Shown here: positions 44,918 to 53,618 of the stretch, piece by piece
Position numbering within the stretch: the stretch's first letter is position 1
Layout: each line of letters begins with the position of its first letter
Assembly (NCBI GenBank): GCA_020402945.1
Contig: JADBYQ010000060.1
Coordinates: forward strand, 55,737-119,736
Direction of reading: 5' to 3'
Origin: Cytophagales bacterium
Lineage (GTDB): Bacteria; Bacteroidota; Bacteroidia; Cytophagales; Cyclobacteriaceae
Length of the DNA stretch: 64,000 bases
The notes under the pieces: generated by a model
Told to the model about the DNA's origin: nothing
What the model saw: the letters and a program-made list of their open reading frames with translations, nothing else
The model's database searches: none
Translations under genes and position numbers: made by a program

Positions 44918-45973
44918 ATGCGATCAATTATCGAATACGTTAAGCTGAAATACCCTTTTGTCTATAACTATTTGGTCAGTTTTGTCAATAAGGTCATTTT
45001 AGCTACTCGTCCTTATTCAATTTATGTTACTGATAATCTTGGGGGCAGTTTTAAAAGCTATTTCATCAACAACGATATGCCACTCAAGATTAATGCACTT
45101 AAGAAAGATCTTGATCTTGAGTCTATTGAATTGGTACAAATAATTGTACAAAGGCTACTATATTACCCGGATGCAAAAAATAAGAGATGGACTTCCAAAA
45201 ATAATTCAGTCGTGGGTGGGTTACTACCAATAGAAACGAAAACACAGAAAAAACTTATTGAGCGACAAATTGAGATTGTAGCCAAGTCTGTCAAGCTGTC
45301 TAAGCAAATGATTGAAGAATCAGTATTTTACTTTTATCACGGCTTAAGCCTGTTGCCAATGGAAGTACACAAGTACATAGCGGGGCAGCATTTTATGGAC
45401 CTTGGCGCTTACGCAGGCGACTCGGCCATCGCTTTGAGTAAGTATCAATACAGCAAGATTTTCTCATTAGAAATTTCATTGAAATCAATTGGACAATATT
45501 ACCTCAACATGAAAACAAATGGTATATCAGATGAAAGATATGAAGTTTTGAATATTGGTGTGGCATCATCAGACAATGAATTACCGGTAAAGATGTACGA
45601 TACGGGATCTACGGGATTAAGCTTGTATAGAAGAACTGGAAAATATGACGAAATCCTAGTTGAAAAAAAATCTCTTGACTGGATTGTAGAGCAAAATGCC
45701 ATACAGCCTAAATTTATAAAAGTCGATATTGAAGGCGCAGCGATGGATTTTGTGAAAGGAGCCAGTAAGACTTTAGCGAAATTCCGCCCAGTGCTATCTA
45801 TAGCGATTTATCACAATCCCACGGAATTTTTCGAGGTAAAACCTGCTTTGGAAGCAATGCTTGGCAACTATACCTTTTTAATAAGAAAACTAACCTCTGG
45901 TGTCAAGAATAACTTAATCCACTCAGAGGTGGTATTATTGGGCTACCCAAACGAATTGATTGCTACGAAGTAA
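44918..45973 (+). CDS. FkbM-family methyltransferase
   Basis: 351 residues. The C-terminal ~190 form an FkbM methyltransferase domain: FMDLGAYAGDSAIALSKY for SAM binding, KIFSLEISLKSIGQYYLN, and the family-typical KFIKVDIEGAAMDFVKGASK. The N-terminal ~150 residues have no recognised domain. It probably O-methylates a sugar in the surface glycan and is last in the plus-strand cluster, convergent with a GT4 gene across 17 bases. Confidence 0.88.
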   Translation: MRSIIEYVKLKYPFVYNYLVSFVNKVILATRPYSIYVTDNLGGSFKSYFINNDMPLKINALKKDLDLESIELVQIIVQRLLYYPDAKNKRWTSKNNSVVGGLLPIETKTQKKLIERQIEIVAKSVKLSKQMIEESVFYFYHGLSLLPMEVHKYIAGQHFMDLGAYAGDSAIALSKYQYSKIFSLEISLKSIGQYYLNMKTNGISDERYEVLNIGVASSDNELPVKMYDTGSTGLSLYRRTGKYDEILVEKKSLDWIVEQNAIQPKFIKVDIEGAAMDFVKGASKTLAKFRPVLSIAIYHNPTEFFEVKPALEAMLGNYTFLIRKLTSGVKNNLIHSEVVLLGYPNELIATK

Positions 45974-45990
45974 GCAACGAATGATAAACT

Positions 45991-47136
45991 TTAGTTTAGA
46001 AGCTTTTCTATAATTGCTAAGAATAATACTTCATTTTTTTCTGCACAGAGTTCCCTCGCTGCAATAACTGACTTTTGCTTGAAGACTTCTATCTTTTCCT
46101 TCGTCATTAAATTTAATTTTATAGCCAATTTTAACGGAGTAAAATCTTCTGAAACCACGCCAATATCATAGCGATTAACAATCTCAGCCATTTCCGGAGT
46201 AGGACCAATGGCAATTGCCAACCTCGCTTGAATAAAATCAAATAATTTGTTGGGTAGTGTATTCGCGTAGTTGAAATTAACTGGCGGCAATAAAAAAATC
46301 CCGATGTCATACTGATTGATGAAGGGAACAATCTCGCTGCTTTTAATGGCAGGTAGAAAGCGAATACGTTTATCGTCTGCTGCTAGTGATTTCAGATAGT
46401 CGATATATCTTCTCGTTTTTGAAGAGGACGAGGGAGGAGCAATGAGCATCAAGTCAAGTGTGAACCGCTCATCTAAGTGTGCCATCATCTCAATCATTAA
46501 TTCTAATTTTCTGGAAGGTGTTGATCCCCCATGATGGATGAGCCTAATCTTATTTTCTAATGTCTTAGATGGGTTGATTTCTGAAAGCCAGGTTGCGTTC
46601 GTAATGATGGTTGGTTTTACCTGAAAATACTTTTCATATTCATTGGCTAGCCCTTTCCCAACGGTGATCATAGCATCGACTAGTGAGATGTACTTTTTGC
46701 ACAAGTAAATATTGAATGGTTGTAAGAATATACGCCAGGTTAACCGATCTTCAAAATGACGAGGGGCATATTCGTGGGCATCAAGAATTACTCTGGCCTT
46801 GTCCTTGATGGCAAACGCTAACGGTAAGCTCTCTACATCGTTAGCTATGATTAGGTCAAACGTCTTTTGTCGAAGCGCTTCCTCTATTGAACTAAGTTTG
46901 TAAAGTAGGCTGTAGGCCTTGCCGTGCCAACGGGTGAGTAGAAAGAATGACGTGAACAGCTTATGGGTAAAAGTGAACTTTGTTTTTGTGATTGGGATTA
47001 GTTCATACCCTTTGTTTTCTTGGCCTCCATAGGCTGCAACCGTAACGAGATAATTGTCTTTAATGAAATCAACTTGACGCGAGACGCGTGCGTCATGATT
47101 CAAATCACTAAAGCTGATGACTAGTATTCTCTTCAT
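45991..47136 (-). CDS. GT4-family glycosyltransferase
   Basis: 381 residues. N-terminal MKRILVISFSDLNHDARVSR and FDLIIANDVESLPLAFAIKD, with VILDAHEYAPRHFEDRLTWR. The C-terminal domain has RLIHHGGSTPSRKLELMIEM and LPNKLFDFIQARLAIAIGP with a Glu/Asp at the expected place. The start at 47136 overlaps the ruvC stop as ATGA. The coupling to ruvC is probably fortuitous; the function fits the adjoining glycan genes. Confidence 0.88.
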   Translation of the reverse strand: MKRILVISFSDLNHDARVSRQVDFIKDNYLVTVAAYGGQENKGYELIPITKTKFTFTHKLFTSFFLLTRWHGKAYSLLYKLSSIEEALRQKTFDLIIANDVESLPLAFAIKDKARVILDAHEYAPRHFEDRLTWRIFLQPFNIYLCKKYISLVDAMITVGKGLANEYEKYFQVKPTIITNATWLSEINPSKTLENKIRLIHHGGSTPSRKLELMIEMMAHLDERFTLDLMLIAPPSSSSKTRRYIDYLKSLAADDKRIRFLPAIKSSEIVPFINQYDIGIFLLPPVNFNYANTLPNKLFDFIQARLAIAIGPTPEMAEIVNRYDIGVVSEDFTPLKLAIKLNLMTKEKIEVFKQKSVIAARELCAEKNEVLFLAIIEKLLN

Positions 47137-47717
47137 TTTGCCTTTAGTCTTTTTGGATTCTCCGTCACGAACGATTCCCAGGATTTTGTTTTGCTTTTCG
47201 TTACTCCATTTTGATAATAATGGCAAACGGCAACAGCGAGTGCATCGGTCGCATCGAGTAGCTTGGGAAGTTCCTTAATCCCAAAAATCTGCATGAGCAT
47301 TCTGGCTACTTGCTCTTTACTGGCATTTCCATTGCCGGTAACAGATTGCTTTACTTTTTTCGGAGCGTATTCAGTAATGGGGACTTCCCGATAAAGAGCC
47401 GCTGCCATGGCCACTCCTTGTGCCCGCCCTAGTTTTAGCATCGATTGAATGTTTTTTCCAAAAAAGGGAGCTTCCAAAGCTACTTCATCTGGATGATACT
47501 CATCAACAAGTGCCAAGACCCTGTCAAAAATCTTTTTCAACTTCATCTCATGGGCACCAAATTTCCCCATATTTATCACCCCAAACTGGATGAGGCTTAA
47601 CTTACTGCCTTTCAAAAGAATTAATCCATAGCCCATCACGTTCGTGCCGGGGTCGAGACCTAAAATGATCCGCTCCTTTTCGGAGCGCAGGTTCTCTTTG
47701 ATGGGTTTTTTCTCCAT
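47133..47717 (-). CDS. ruvC: Holliday-junction endonuclease RuvC
   Basis: Resolves Holliday junctions. The four acidic residues are in LGLDPGTNVMGYG, VALEAPFFGKN and DATDALAVAVCH (two Asp). The core starts at ERIILGLDPGT. I take the start at MEKKPIKENLRSEKERI (47717), giving 194 residues; the frame also allows an ATG at 47768 that would add a non-conserved leader of 17 residues. The downstream GT4 gene overlaps by four bases. Confidence 0.94.
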   Translation of the reverse strand: MEKKPIKENLRSEKERIILGLDPGTNVMGYGLILLKGSKLSLIQFGVINMGKFGAHEMKLKKIFDRVLALVDEYHPDEVALEAPFFGKNIQSMLKLGRAQGVAMAAALYREVPITEYAPKKVKQSVTGNGNASKEQVARMLMQIFGIKELPKLLDATDALAVAVCHYYQNGVTKSKTKSWESFVTENPKRLKAK

Positions 47718-47843
47718 TTTGCATGGCAAGTTATATGGAATATTGATTTCTATGTTCCTTTTCGGCATAAGAATGTAGAAAGCAGGAGTCGGAATTTAGA
47801 AGTACATCTACTCATAAACGCAATGATGCTTTGGTGCAATGAA

Positions 47844-47878
47844 ATTCTGACTTCTATATTCTGACTTCTTTATTCTTT
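47844..47878 (+). repeat. 7/14-base tandem repeat before a GT2 gene
   Basis: ATTCTGACTTCTAT, ATTCTGACTTCTTT, ATTCTTT: two 14-base units with 7-base periodicity plus a partial third, lying 18 bases before the GT2 start. A related inverted sequence (AGTCGGAATTTAGAAG) is found about 50 bases upstream near 47790. It is of the same type as the heptamers at 40462 and 50682. Confidence 0.7.
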
Positions 47879-47896
47879 TTAATTCGTAGTTTAACT

Positions 47897-49033
47897 ATGA
47901 CTGTTTCCTTTTTTGTAGTATTTGTAGTTTATTTTTCGATCGTCATTGGACTGATCGTAGGCTGGCAGTTTTTGCTGGAAGGTTCGGGGAAGAAGGCTCA
48001 ACCCAATAGAAATGTCAGACTATCTGTCATCGTTCCTTACCGAAATGAGGAAGCAAACCTTTCGCAGGTCCTGCGTTCTTTAAGTGAACAGGAATATCCA
48101 AAAGAATGTGTGGAGTTTGTGCTGGTTAATGACCACTCGACTGATCAATCTGAAAAGATAGTCGAGGAATTTGCCCAAAAACACTCCAACATAAAATTGG
48201 ATAGATTGCCACAAGACCAGTTTGGTAAAAAGCGAGCTATCGCATTGGGAGTTACATTGGCAACCAACCAAGTTATTGTAACCACCGATGCAGACTGTTC
48301 ATTTTCTGCTCGATGGCTATCGTGCATCAATGAAATTTTTCATTCGGAAGATTGTGTGATGGCAATCGGTGCGGTTAGGATAGAGTCAGGATTAAAATTC
48401 TTTTCACAATTGCAATCACTGGAGTTCGCAAGCCTGATTGGCTCAACCGGAGCCACACTTTTTTATTCACACCCCACGATGTGCAACGGTGCAAATCTGG
48501 CATTTCGCAAATCTGTTTTTACTGAAGTAAAAGGTTTTGAAGGTAATTGGGAGATTCCTTCTGGCGATGATGAATTCTTGTTGCGAAAGATACATTCAAA
48601 ATACCCTGACGGAATTCGGTTTTTGACTGACCGCCACAGCGTGGTGTCGACTAAGCCATTATTGTCGCTAAGCGATTTTTTACAACAGCGAGTGCGATGG
48701 GCAGGCAAGTGGCGTTTTAATACATCACCGATTTCAAAGACGTTGGCTGTATTTATCTTTTTTTTTCAAGCAAGCTACATTGGGCTCAGCCTCGCAACAT
48801 TGGTAGGTTGGATACCCGTCAAGTCAAGTATGTTTCTTTTTGCCTTAAAATTTCTGTTTGAGTTTGTTTTCCTTTATCAAGTGTCTGTTTTCTTAAACAA
48901 TAAATGGCGCTGGCTGGCTTTTTTTGTTTTACAAATGGTTTATCCTCTTTACGTAGTTTGGGTTGCTTTACTTGCTCAACATCAATCTTTTAGGTGGAAA
49001 GATCGAATAACGAAGAGCAAGCATTCTGGGTAA
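47897..49033 (+). CDS. GT2-family membrane glycosyltransferase
   Basis: 378 residues. An N-terminal membrane helix (FFVVFVVYFSIVIGLIVGWQ) is followed by the GT2 fold: SVIVPYRNEEANLSQVLRSL, the donor-site VLVNDHSTDQS, TTDADCSF (DxD) and the Q/RxxRW motif in LQQRVRWAGKWRF. Two or three membrane helices end the protein. It may make a polymer or a glycolipid; cellulose- or PNAG-synthase-like activity is possible. It starts the plus-strand run up to the asparaginase gene. Confidence 0.9.
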   Translation: MTVSFFVVFVVYFSIVIGLIVGWQFLLEGSGKKAQPNRNVRLSVIVPYRNEEANLSQVLRSLSEQEYPKECVEFVLVNDHSTDQSEKIVEEFAQKHSNIKLDRLPQDQFGKKRAIALGVTLATNQVIVTTDADCSFSARWLSCINEIFHSEDCVMAIGAVRIESGLKFFSQLQSLEFASLIGSTGATLFYSHPTMCNGANLAFRKSVFTEVKGFEGNWEIPSGDDEFLLRKIHSKYPDGIRFLTDRHSVVSTKPLLSLSDFLQQRVRWAGKWRFNTSPISKTLAVFIFFFQASYIGLSLATLVGWIPVKSSMFLFALKFLFEFVFLYQVSVFLNNKWRWLAFFVLQMVYPLYVVWVALLAQHQSFRWKDRITKSKHSG

Positions 49034-49067
49034 GTAGGGAATTGCTATTTTTACACAATTGTGTAAC

Positions 49068-50288
49068 ATGCCGGAAAGCAAACTAAAGAAGTTAATCGAG
49101 AAAAAGGAGCTGGAACTCAACGCGTTGTTGGAGATCACGCAATCGATCAATAGCAATGTACCGGAAGACTCTCTGTATAAGATCTTCAATTTTACGTTAC
49201 GTTCAAATCTGGAGATCAAGAAACTGGCATTGTTTGTTTTTGATGAGGCGTGGGCCTGCAAGGTCAATTTTGGTACCGAAAAGAGTTTTCTCAAACAGCG
49301 ACTGGACGATCATTTCAAAATGATCAAGCGGATTCATCAACTCAATGAGTTTGAGCAATGTGCCTTTCACGAGTTCGATATGGTTATTCCCGTTTCTCAT
49401 AAAAACGAAACATTGGCACTCGTTTTTGTAGGGGGACTGAATCACAATGGTGAGACGAACCAGCCTGATGACGGATTAAAGTTTATTCAGGCCCTAACGA
49501 ATATCATCATAGTTGCGATAGAAAATAAAAAGCTGGCGCGTAAACAACTTCTTCAAGAGGCTTTTCGAAAAGAGTTAGAGATTGCCAGTGATGTGCAACA
49601 GTTTCTTTTCCCTAAGAAGTTACCGAATACAGAGCATCTTAAAATTGAAGCGAGTTATCTTCCACATGATATTATCGGGGGTGATTATTACGATTATATT
49701 CCGATTAATAAGAATCAGTTTTTGATTTGTGTAGCGGATGTCAGCGGTAAGGGTATACCAGCGGCCTTAATGATGTCCAATTTTCAGGCATCACTTCGCA
49801 CCTTGTTGCGACAGACACCCAACCTTACAGAAATTGTCGAGGCCCTTAATTTTCAAGTGTTGGACAATACTAAAGGTGAAAAATTCATCACGTTTTTTGG
49901 AGCCATCTATGACATCAACCTGCGTACGATGGTGTATGTAAATGCCGGTCATAATCCACCTTTGCTCTATGATCGTAAAAATGGCATTCGTATGCTGGAG
50001 GAAGGTTCGACTGTACTAGGCGCTATGCACCCGTTGCCATTTATAAACGAAGGATTTATCACTGACTTAAGTGAATTTACGTTACTTGCCTATACTGATG
50101 GGTTAACCGAAACGGTAAATGAACAAGAGCAAGAGTTCGGTCCACAAGCGTTGCATGATTATTTTGCAAAAAACCATTTGAAAGACCTGAAAACCATCCA
50201 TCAAGATATCATTGTCACCCTCGATGGATTCAAGGGAAAAAATGGATATCGGGATGATATCACGTTGTTAACCTGTCGTGTCGAGTAA
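49068..50288 (+). CDS. SpoIIE/PP2C-type serine phosphatase
   Basis: 406 residues. An N-terminal coiled coil and GAF-like region (about 1-165; ELELNALLEITQSINSNVPE) precedes a PP2C/SpoIIE domain (about 195-405). The metal-binding Asp residues are in DIIGGDYYDYIPIN, CVADVSGKGIPAALMMSNF and AYTDGLTETVNE. Such proteins act as regulators of anti-sigma or anti-anti-sigma factors, but no partner is adjacent. The start is at ATG 49068 rather than a TTG 9 bases upstream. The next gene begins 3 bases after the stop. Confidence 0.92.
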   Translation: MPESKLKKLIEKKELELNALLEITQSINSNVPEDSLYKIFNFTLRSNLEIKKLALFVFDEAWACKVNFGTEKSFLKQRLDDHFKMIKRIHQLNEFEQCAFHEFDMVIPVSHKNETLALVFVGGLNHNGETNQPDDGLKFIQALTNIIIVAIENKKLARKQLLQEAFRKELEIASDVQQFLFPKKLPNTEHLKIEASYLPHDIIGGDYYDYIPINKNQFLICVADVSGKGIPAALMMSNFQASLRTLLRQTPNLTEIVEALNFQVLDNTKGEKFITFFGAIYDINLRTMVYVNAGHNPPLLYDRKNGIRMLEEGSTVLGAMHPLPFINEGFITDLSEFTLLAYTDGLTETVNEQEQEFGPQALHDYFAKNHLKDLKTIHQDIIVTLDGFKGKNGYRDDITLLTCRVE

Positions 50289-50291
50289 GTC

Positions 50292-50711
50292 ATGAACAGA
50301 AAGCAGAAATTATTGCTGTTGCTGCCAGCTTTATGGGCCAGTCTTTTTGACATTGTTATTACTATTGTTTATCAACCTAGAGAGTATTGGGAGGGTAATT
50401 TGCAAGTTGCCAATGAAGGCAATCCGATCGGTAAATTTATGATGACCAATCATGTTTCTGGTATTTTCTTGATCTCGATTTTTTGGTTAGTCCTAGTTGG
50501 ACTTTTGGGATATTATTTATCAAGAATCATGTCGAGAATATTTCTTGTTTTCGTAGTGATTGTTCATAGCTGGGCTGCTTCAACTTGGATTGGACCTCGA
50601 TATGGATTTTGGTCTGTTCTCATTTTAATGATCTTTAATTCGATTTTATTTTGTGCGATAGATGAGATCGTTAAGGAAAACAAATCTCAAATCTCAAATC
50701 TTAAATCTTAA
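50292..50711 (+). CDS. Small integral membrane protein
   Basis: 139 residues with four hydrophobic helices (LLLLLPALWASLFDIVITIV, then FLISIFWLVLVGLLGYYL, IFLVFVVIVHSWAASTW and SVLILMIFNSILFCAIDEI). I do not recognise the family. It lies between a phosphatase gene and a deacetylase gene, in operon spacing. The last codons (KSQISNLKS) are encoded by a heptamer repeat, so repeat-length change would alter its C-terminus. Confidence 0.65.
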   Translation: MNRKQKLLLLLPALWASLFDIVITIVYQPREYWEGNLQVANEGNPIGKFMMTNHVSGIFLISIFWLVLVGLLGYYLSRIMSRIFLVFVVIVHSWAASTWIGPRYGFWSVLILMIFNSILFCAIDEIVKENKSQISNLKS

Positions 50712-50712
50712 A
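50682..50712 (+). repeat. Tandem heptamer AAATCTN x4
   Basis: Units AAATCTC, AAATCTC, AAATCTT, AAATCTT, then AAA. It covers the last codons and the stop of the membrane-protein gene and ends 5 bases before the TTG start of the deacetylase gene. Same period, gene-junction position and TTG neighbour as the repeat at 40462. Confidence 0.85.
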
Positions 50713-50717
50713 CCCCA

Positions 50718-51392
50718 TTGTTTCGCACACCATTTATACTGCCGCTTTTGTTTCCGGCTCTAACATGGCGAGTGAAGACGATTGAAAAGGAATTGTTTCT
50801 AACTTTTGATGATGGCCCTATTCCGGGTCCAACCGAATTTGTTCTTGATACATTGAAACATTTTGATGCGAAGGCAACGTTCTTCTGTATTGGCGATAAT
50901 ATTAGAAAGTATCCTGAAATAGCAAGAAGAATTATAGCTGACAACCATCAGATTGCTAATCATACGTTCAATCACCTCAAGGGTTGGGGCACCTCTACGG
51001 AGAAATATGTCTCCAATGTGGCGCTATGTAAAAAGGAAATAGAAAGTTTGTTACGCGAAAGTGGCCATGAGCAGCCTGTGCAAAAAGAAGTGGAGGTGAA
51101 GAAAAAATTGTTTCGACCACCTTATGGAAGGATCAGATCAAAGCAGATCAACGCGTTAACGGAACAGTATAGAATTGTAATGTGGGATGTTCTTACTTCG
51201 GATTACTCTCAGTCACTTTCTCCGGAAAAATGTTTACGTGGTACGATCAGCGCTGCGCGGCCTGGATCCATCATTGTTTTTCACGATAGCCTCAAGGCGC
51301 AACGAAATATGACCTACGCGTTGCCTAAATGCCTCGAGCATTTTTCGAATCTTGGGTACCAATTCAAAGTATTGCCAAATTCTTCATTTTGA
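50718..51392 (+). CDS. NodB-type polysaccharide deacetylase, TTG start
   Basis: 224 residues. The NodB domain shows TFDDGPIPGPTEFVLDTL (catalytic base and metal Asp), NHTFNHLKGW (metal His pair), RPPYGR and the C-terminal ISAARPGSIIVFHDS. It removes N-acetyl groups from glycans, probably of the envelope. The first codon is TTG at 50718, since no ATG occurs before the NodB core. Its stop overlaps the TTG start of the next gene as TTGA (51389-51392). Confidence 0.92.
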   Translation: MFRTPFILPLLFPALTWRVKTIEKELFLTFDDGPIPGPTEFVLDTLKHFDAKATFFCIGDNIRKYPEIARRIIADNHQIANHTFNHLKGWGTSTEKYVSNVALCKKEIESLLRESGHEQPVQKEVEVKKKLFRPPYGRIRSKQINALTEQYRIVMWDVLTSDYSQSLSPEKCLRGTISAARPGSIIVFHDSLKAQRNMTYALPKCLEHFSNLGYQFKVLPNSSF

Positions 51393-52477
51393 ATAAGCCT
51401 TTTTCTGTACTTGTTACTCCACTTGATTGGGGTCTTGGGCATGCCACTCGGTGCATCCCCATTATTCGGGCATTCTGCCAACGGGATTGCAACGTACTAG
51501 TTGCTACTAGTGGCGATGCCTTACAACTATTAAAGTTGGAGTTTCCGGAGGTGCCTTTTTTTGAGATCGTATCATACAAAGCAGTGTATGCAAAAGACGG
51601 CCGACTGTTACCCAAGCTATTCCTTCAGTCAATTAAGTTTGTTTCTGCCATCCGAAAGGAACATCGGCAGCTAAGACAAATCCTTCGCGAACACCCTGTT
51701 GATTTGATCATATCTGACAATCGTTTTGGTTGCTATTCCAAGAATGTCAGAAGCATTTTTGTGACCCATCAAATCAATTTTGTTTTTCGGCCCCCATTTA
51801 AGTGGGCGTCTCGACTGTTCAGTTTCTGGAACCAGCGAAAAGTAAAACGATTCAATGAATGTTGGGTGCCTGATTTTCCTGATCGTTCATTTTCTGGCGA
51901 TCTCTCCGCAACCAATGATTTGCCAGTCGTTTTTGTGGGGCCGCTTTCTCGCTTTCACAAACCCACTCAACCCATTGAGTTCACGTACGATTTACTTGTT
52001 CTGCTTTCCGGCCCAGAGCCGCAACGAACGATCCTGGAGGTGTTGATTACACAACAGTTGACAAAACTTGATTTAAAAGTGATGTTTGTTTTAGGAAACC
52101 CCCATGCCGGGGATTCGGTTGTTTCAAAGGGGCAAGTAAGTAGGGTTGGGCATCTTAAAGAGGCAGAGCTTAAGTGTATCATTGAGGAATCTCGCTTTGT
52201 CGTTTGCCGGTCTGGCTACAGTTCCATACTAGATCTCGCTGCATTGCAAAAGAGAAATCTAATAATGATACCCACTCCTGGGCAACCGGAACAAGAATAT
52301 CTGGCAGAATTGTTACTTCATAAGAACTGGGTCTATACCGTACCTCAAAAGGATTTTGATCTTGGGAAGGCAATCGATCAATCGGTTGGCTTTCTTGGAC
52401 TAAATTGCGGTGAAGTTGAGGGAGACTTACTCCATGCAGCTATCGATCGCTTGGCGCTTTTACCCAGAAATAAATGA
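51389..52477 (+). CDS. Glycosyltransferase (GT28-like, MurG fold), TTG start
   Basis: About 362 residues starting at TTG in a TTGA overlap with the deacetylase stop. Homology begins at once with FSVLVTPLDWGLGHATRCIP, a GT-B/MurG-like N-terminal motif. The C-terminal domain has FVVCRSGYSSILDLAALQKR and LIMIPTPGQPEQEYLAELL, typical of GT28 C-terminal domains. The substrate is unknown. An in-frame ATG 60 bases upstream would give a leader overlapping the deacetylase, without homology. It is followed by dgkA with an overlap of 4 bases (ATGA). Confidence 0.82.
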   Translation: MNKPFSVLVTPLDWGLGHATRCIPIIRAFCQRDCNVLVATSGDALQLLKLEFPEVPFFEIVSYKAVYAKDGRLLPKLFLQSIKFVSAIRKEHRQLRQILREHPVDLIISDNRFGCYSKNVRSIFVTHQINFVFRPPFKWASRLFSFWNQRKVKRFNECWVPDFPDRSFSGDLSATNDLPVVFVGPLSRFHKPTQPIEFTYDLLVLLSGPEPQRTILEVLITQQLTKLDLKVMFVLGNPHAGDSVVSKGQVSRVGHLKEAELKCIIEESRFVVCRSGYSSILDLAALQKRNLIMIPTPGQPEQEYLAELLLHKNWVYTVPQKDFDLGKAIDQSVGFLGLNCGEVEGDLLHAAIDRLALLPRNK

Positions 52478-52821
52478 AGAGGTTTTTTAACTCATTCAAG
52501 TTCGCATTTCAAGGTCTTTGGTTGGCCAAAAAGGAACAGCCCAATTTGCGTATTCATCTCTTCGTTACGTTTTTGGTAGTTTCGTTGGCTTTCTACCTTA
52601 ATGTAACCAAAGTTGAGTGGTGTATTCTATTGTTGTGTATAGGATTGGTCATTTCATTGGAGTTATTGAATTCGGCAATAGAAGGATTCGTGAATCTGGT
52701 GAGCCCCGAGCGACAGCCAAAAGCTGGGAACATTAAAGATATGGCTGCAGCGGCAGTTTTGGTGGCCGCCATTATTTCTAGCCTCGTTGGCCTTCTTATT
52801 TTTTCCAGTTATCTTTTCTGA
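52474..52821 (+). CDS. dgkA: Diacylglycerol/undecaprenol kinase
   Basis: 115 residues, three membrane helices. The family signature is seen as KKEQPNLRIHLFV, ELLNSAIEGFVNLVSPERQP and KAGNIKDMAAAAVLVAA. In many bacteria this small kinase phosphorylates undecaprenol, which would fit the neighbouring glycan enzymes. It overlaps the preceding gene by 4 bases and the TatD gene begins 2 bases later. Confidence 0.93.
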   Translation: MKRFFNSFKFAFQGLWLAKKEQPNLRIHLFVTFLVVSLAFYLNVTKVEWCILLLCIGLVISLELLNSAIEGFVNLVSPERQPKAGNIKDMAAAAVLVAAIISSLVGLLIFSSYLF

Positions 52822-52823
52822 AT

Positions 52824-53618
52824 ATGGCCAATTATTGGATCGATACACACGCACACATTTATAAAGAAGAATTTCAACTGGATCGGGTTGATACGCTGGC
52901 ACGCAGTGCGCAAGCAGGCGTTGCCCAAGTTTACATGCCCAATATTGACCATACCTCGATTGACGCCATGATGGAGTTAGAGGCAAGAAATCCAAAAACG
53001 TGCATACCCATGATGGGGCTTCACCCATGTTCTGTAAAAAAAGACTTTGAAAAAGAACTCTATCAAGTAGAGGCCTGGCTGGCAAAACGAAAATTTGCAG
53101 CAGTTGGTGAAATGGGGACAGATTTGTACTGGGATAAAACTTTTTGGGAACAGCAGAAGGAAGCATTTTTGATTCAGGTCGGGTGGGCCAAGAAGTATGA
53201 ACTTCCAATCGTAATTCATTGCCGAGAATCTTTACAGGAGACGATAGCGCTTTTGGAACCATTACTCAATGGAAAACTAACGGGTGTCTTCCATTGTTTT
53301 TCTGGATCGATTGAACAAGCGAAGCGAATTGTTGACATGGGCTTCTATGTTGGGTTGGGAGGAGTTGCTACTTTTAAAAAGAGTGGATTGGATGAGGTCA
53401 TTCCCAATATCGACTTGGACAACATTGTATTGGAAACAGACTGTCCCTATCTGGCGCCCGTTCCCCATCGAGGCAAGCGGAATGAACCCGCGTATATTCC
53501 ACTTATAGCAAAAAAGATCGCAGAGTTGAAAAAGGTCACACTACAAGAACTTTCCCACATCACGGTTTCCAATTCAAAGAAACTTTTTAACGACCCGTAT
53601 GAGCTACCAGATTGTTAA
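52824..53618 (+). CDS. tatD: TatD-family metal-dependent hydrolase
   Basis: 264 residues. The metal ligands are seen in DTHAHIY, GEMGTDLYWD, VIHCRES, FHCFSGS and LETDCPYLAP. TatD enzymes are 3'-5' exonucleases or related hydrolases. The 3' end overlaps the start of the asparaginase gene by 20 bases. Confidence 0.94.
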   Translation: MANYWIDTHAHIYKEEFQLDRVDTLARSAQAGVAQVYMPNIDHTSIDAMMELEARNPKTCIPMMGLHPCSVKKDFEKELYQVEAWLAKRKFAAVGEMGTDLYWDKTFWEQQKEAFLIQVGWAKKYELPIVIHCRESLQETIALLEPLLNGKLTGVFHCFSGSIEQAKRIVDMGFYVGLGGVATFKKSGLDEVIPNIDLDNIVLETDCPYLAPVPHRGKRNEPAYIPLIAKKIAELKKVTLQELSHITVSNSKKLFNDPYELPDC

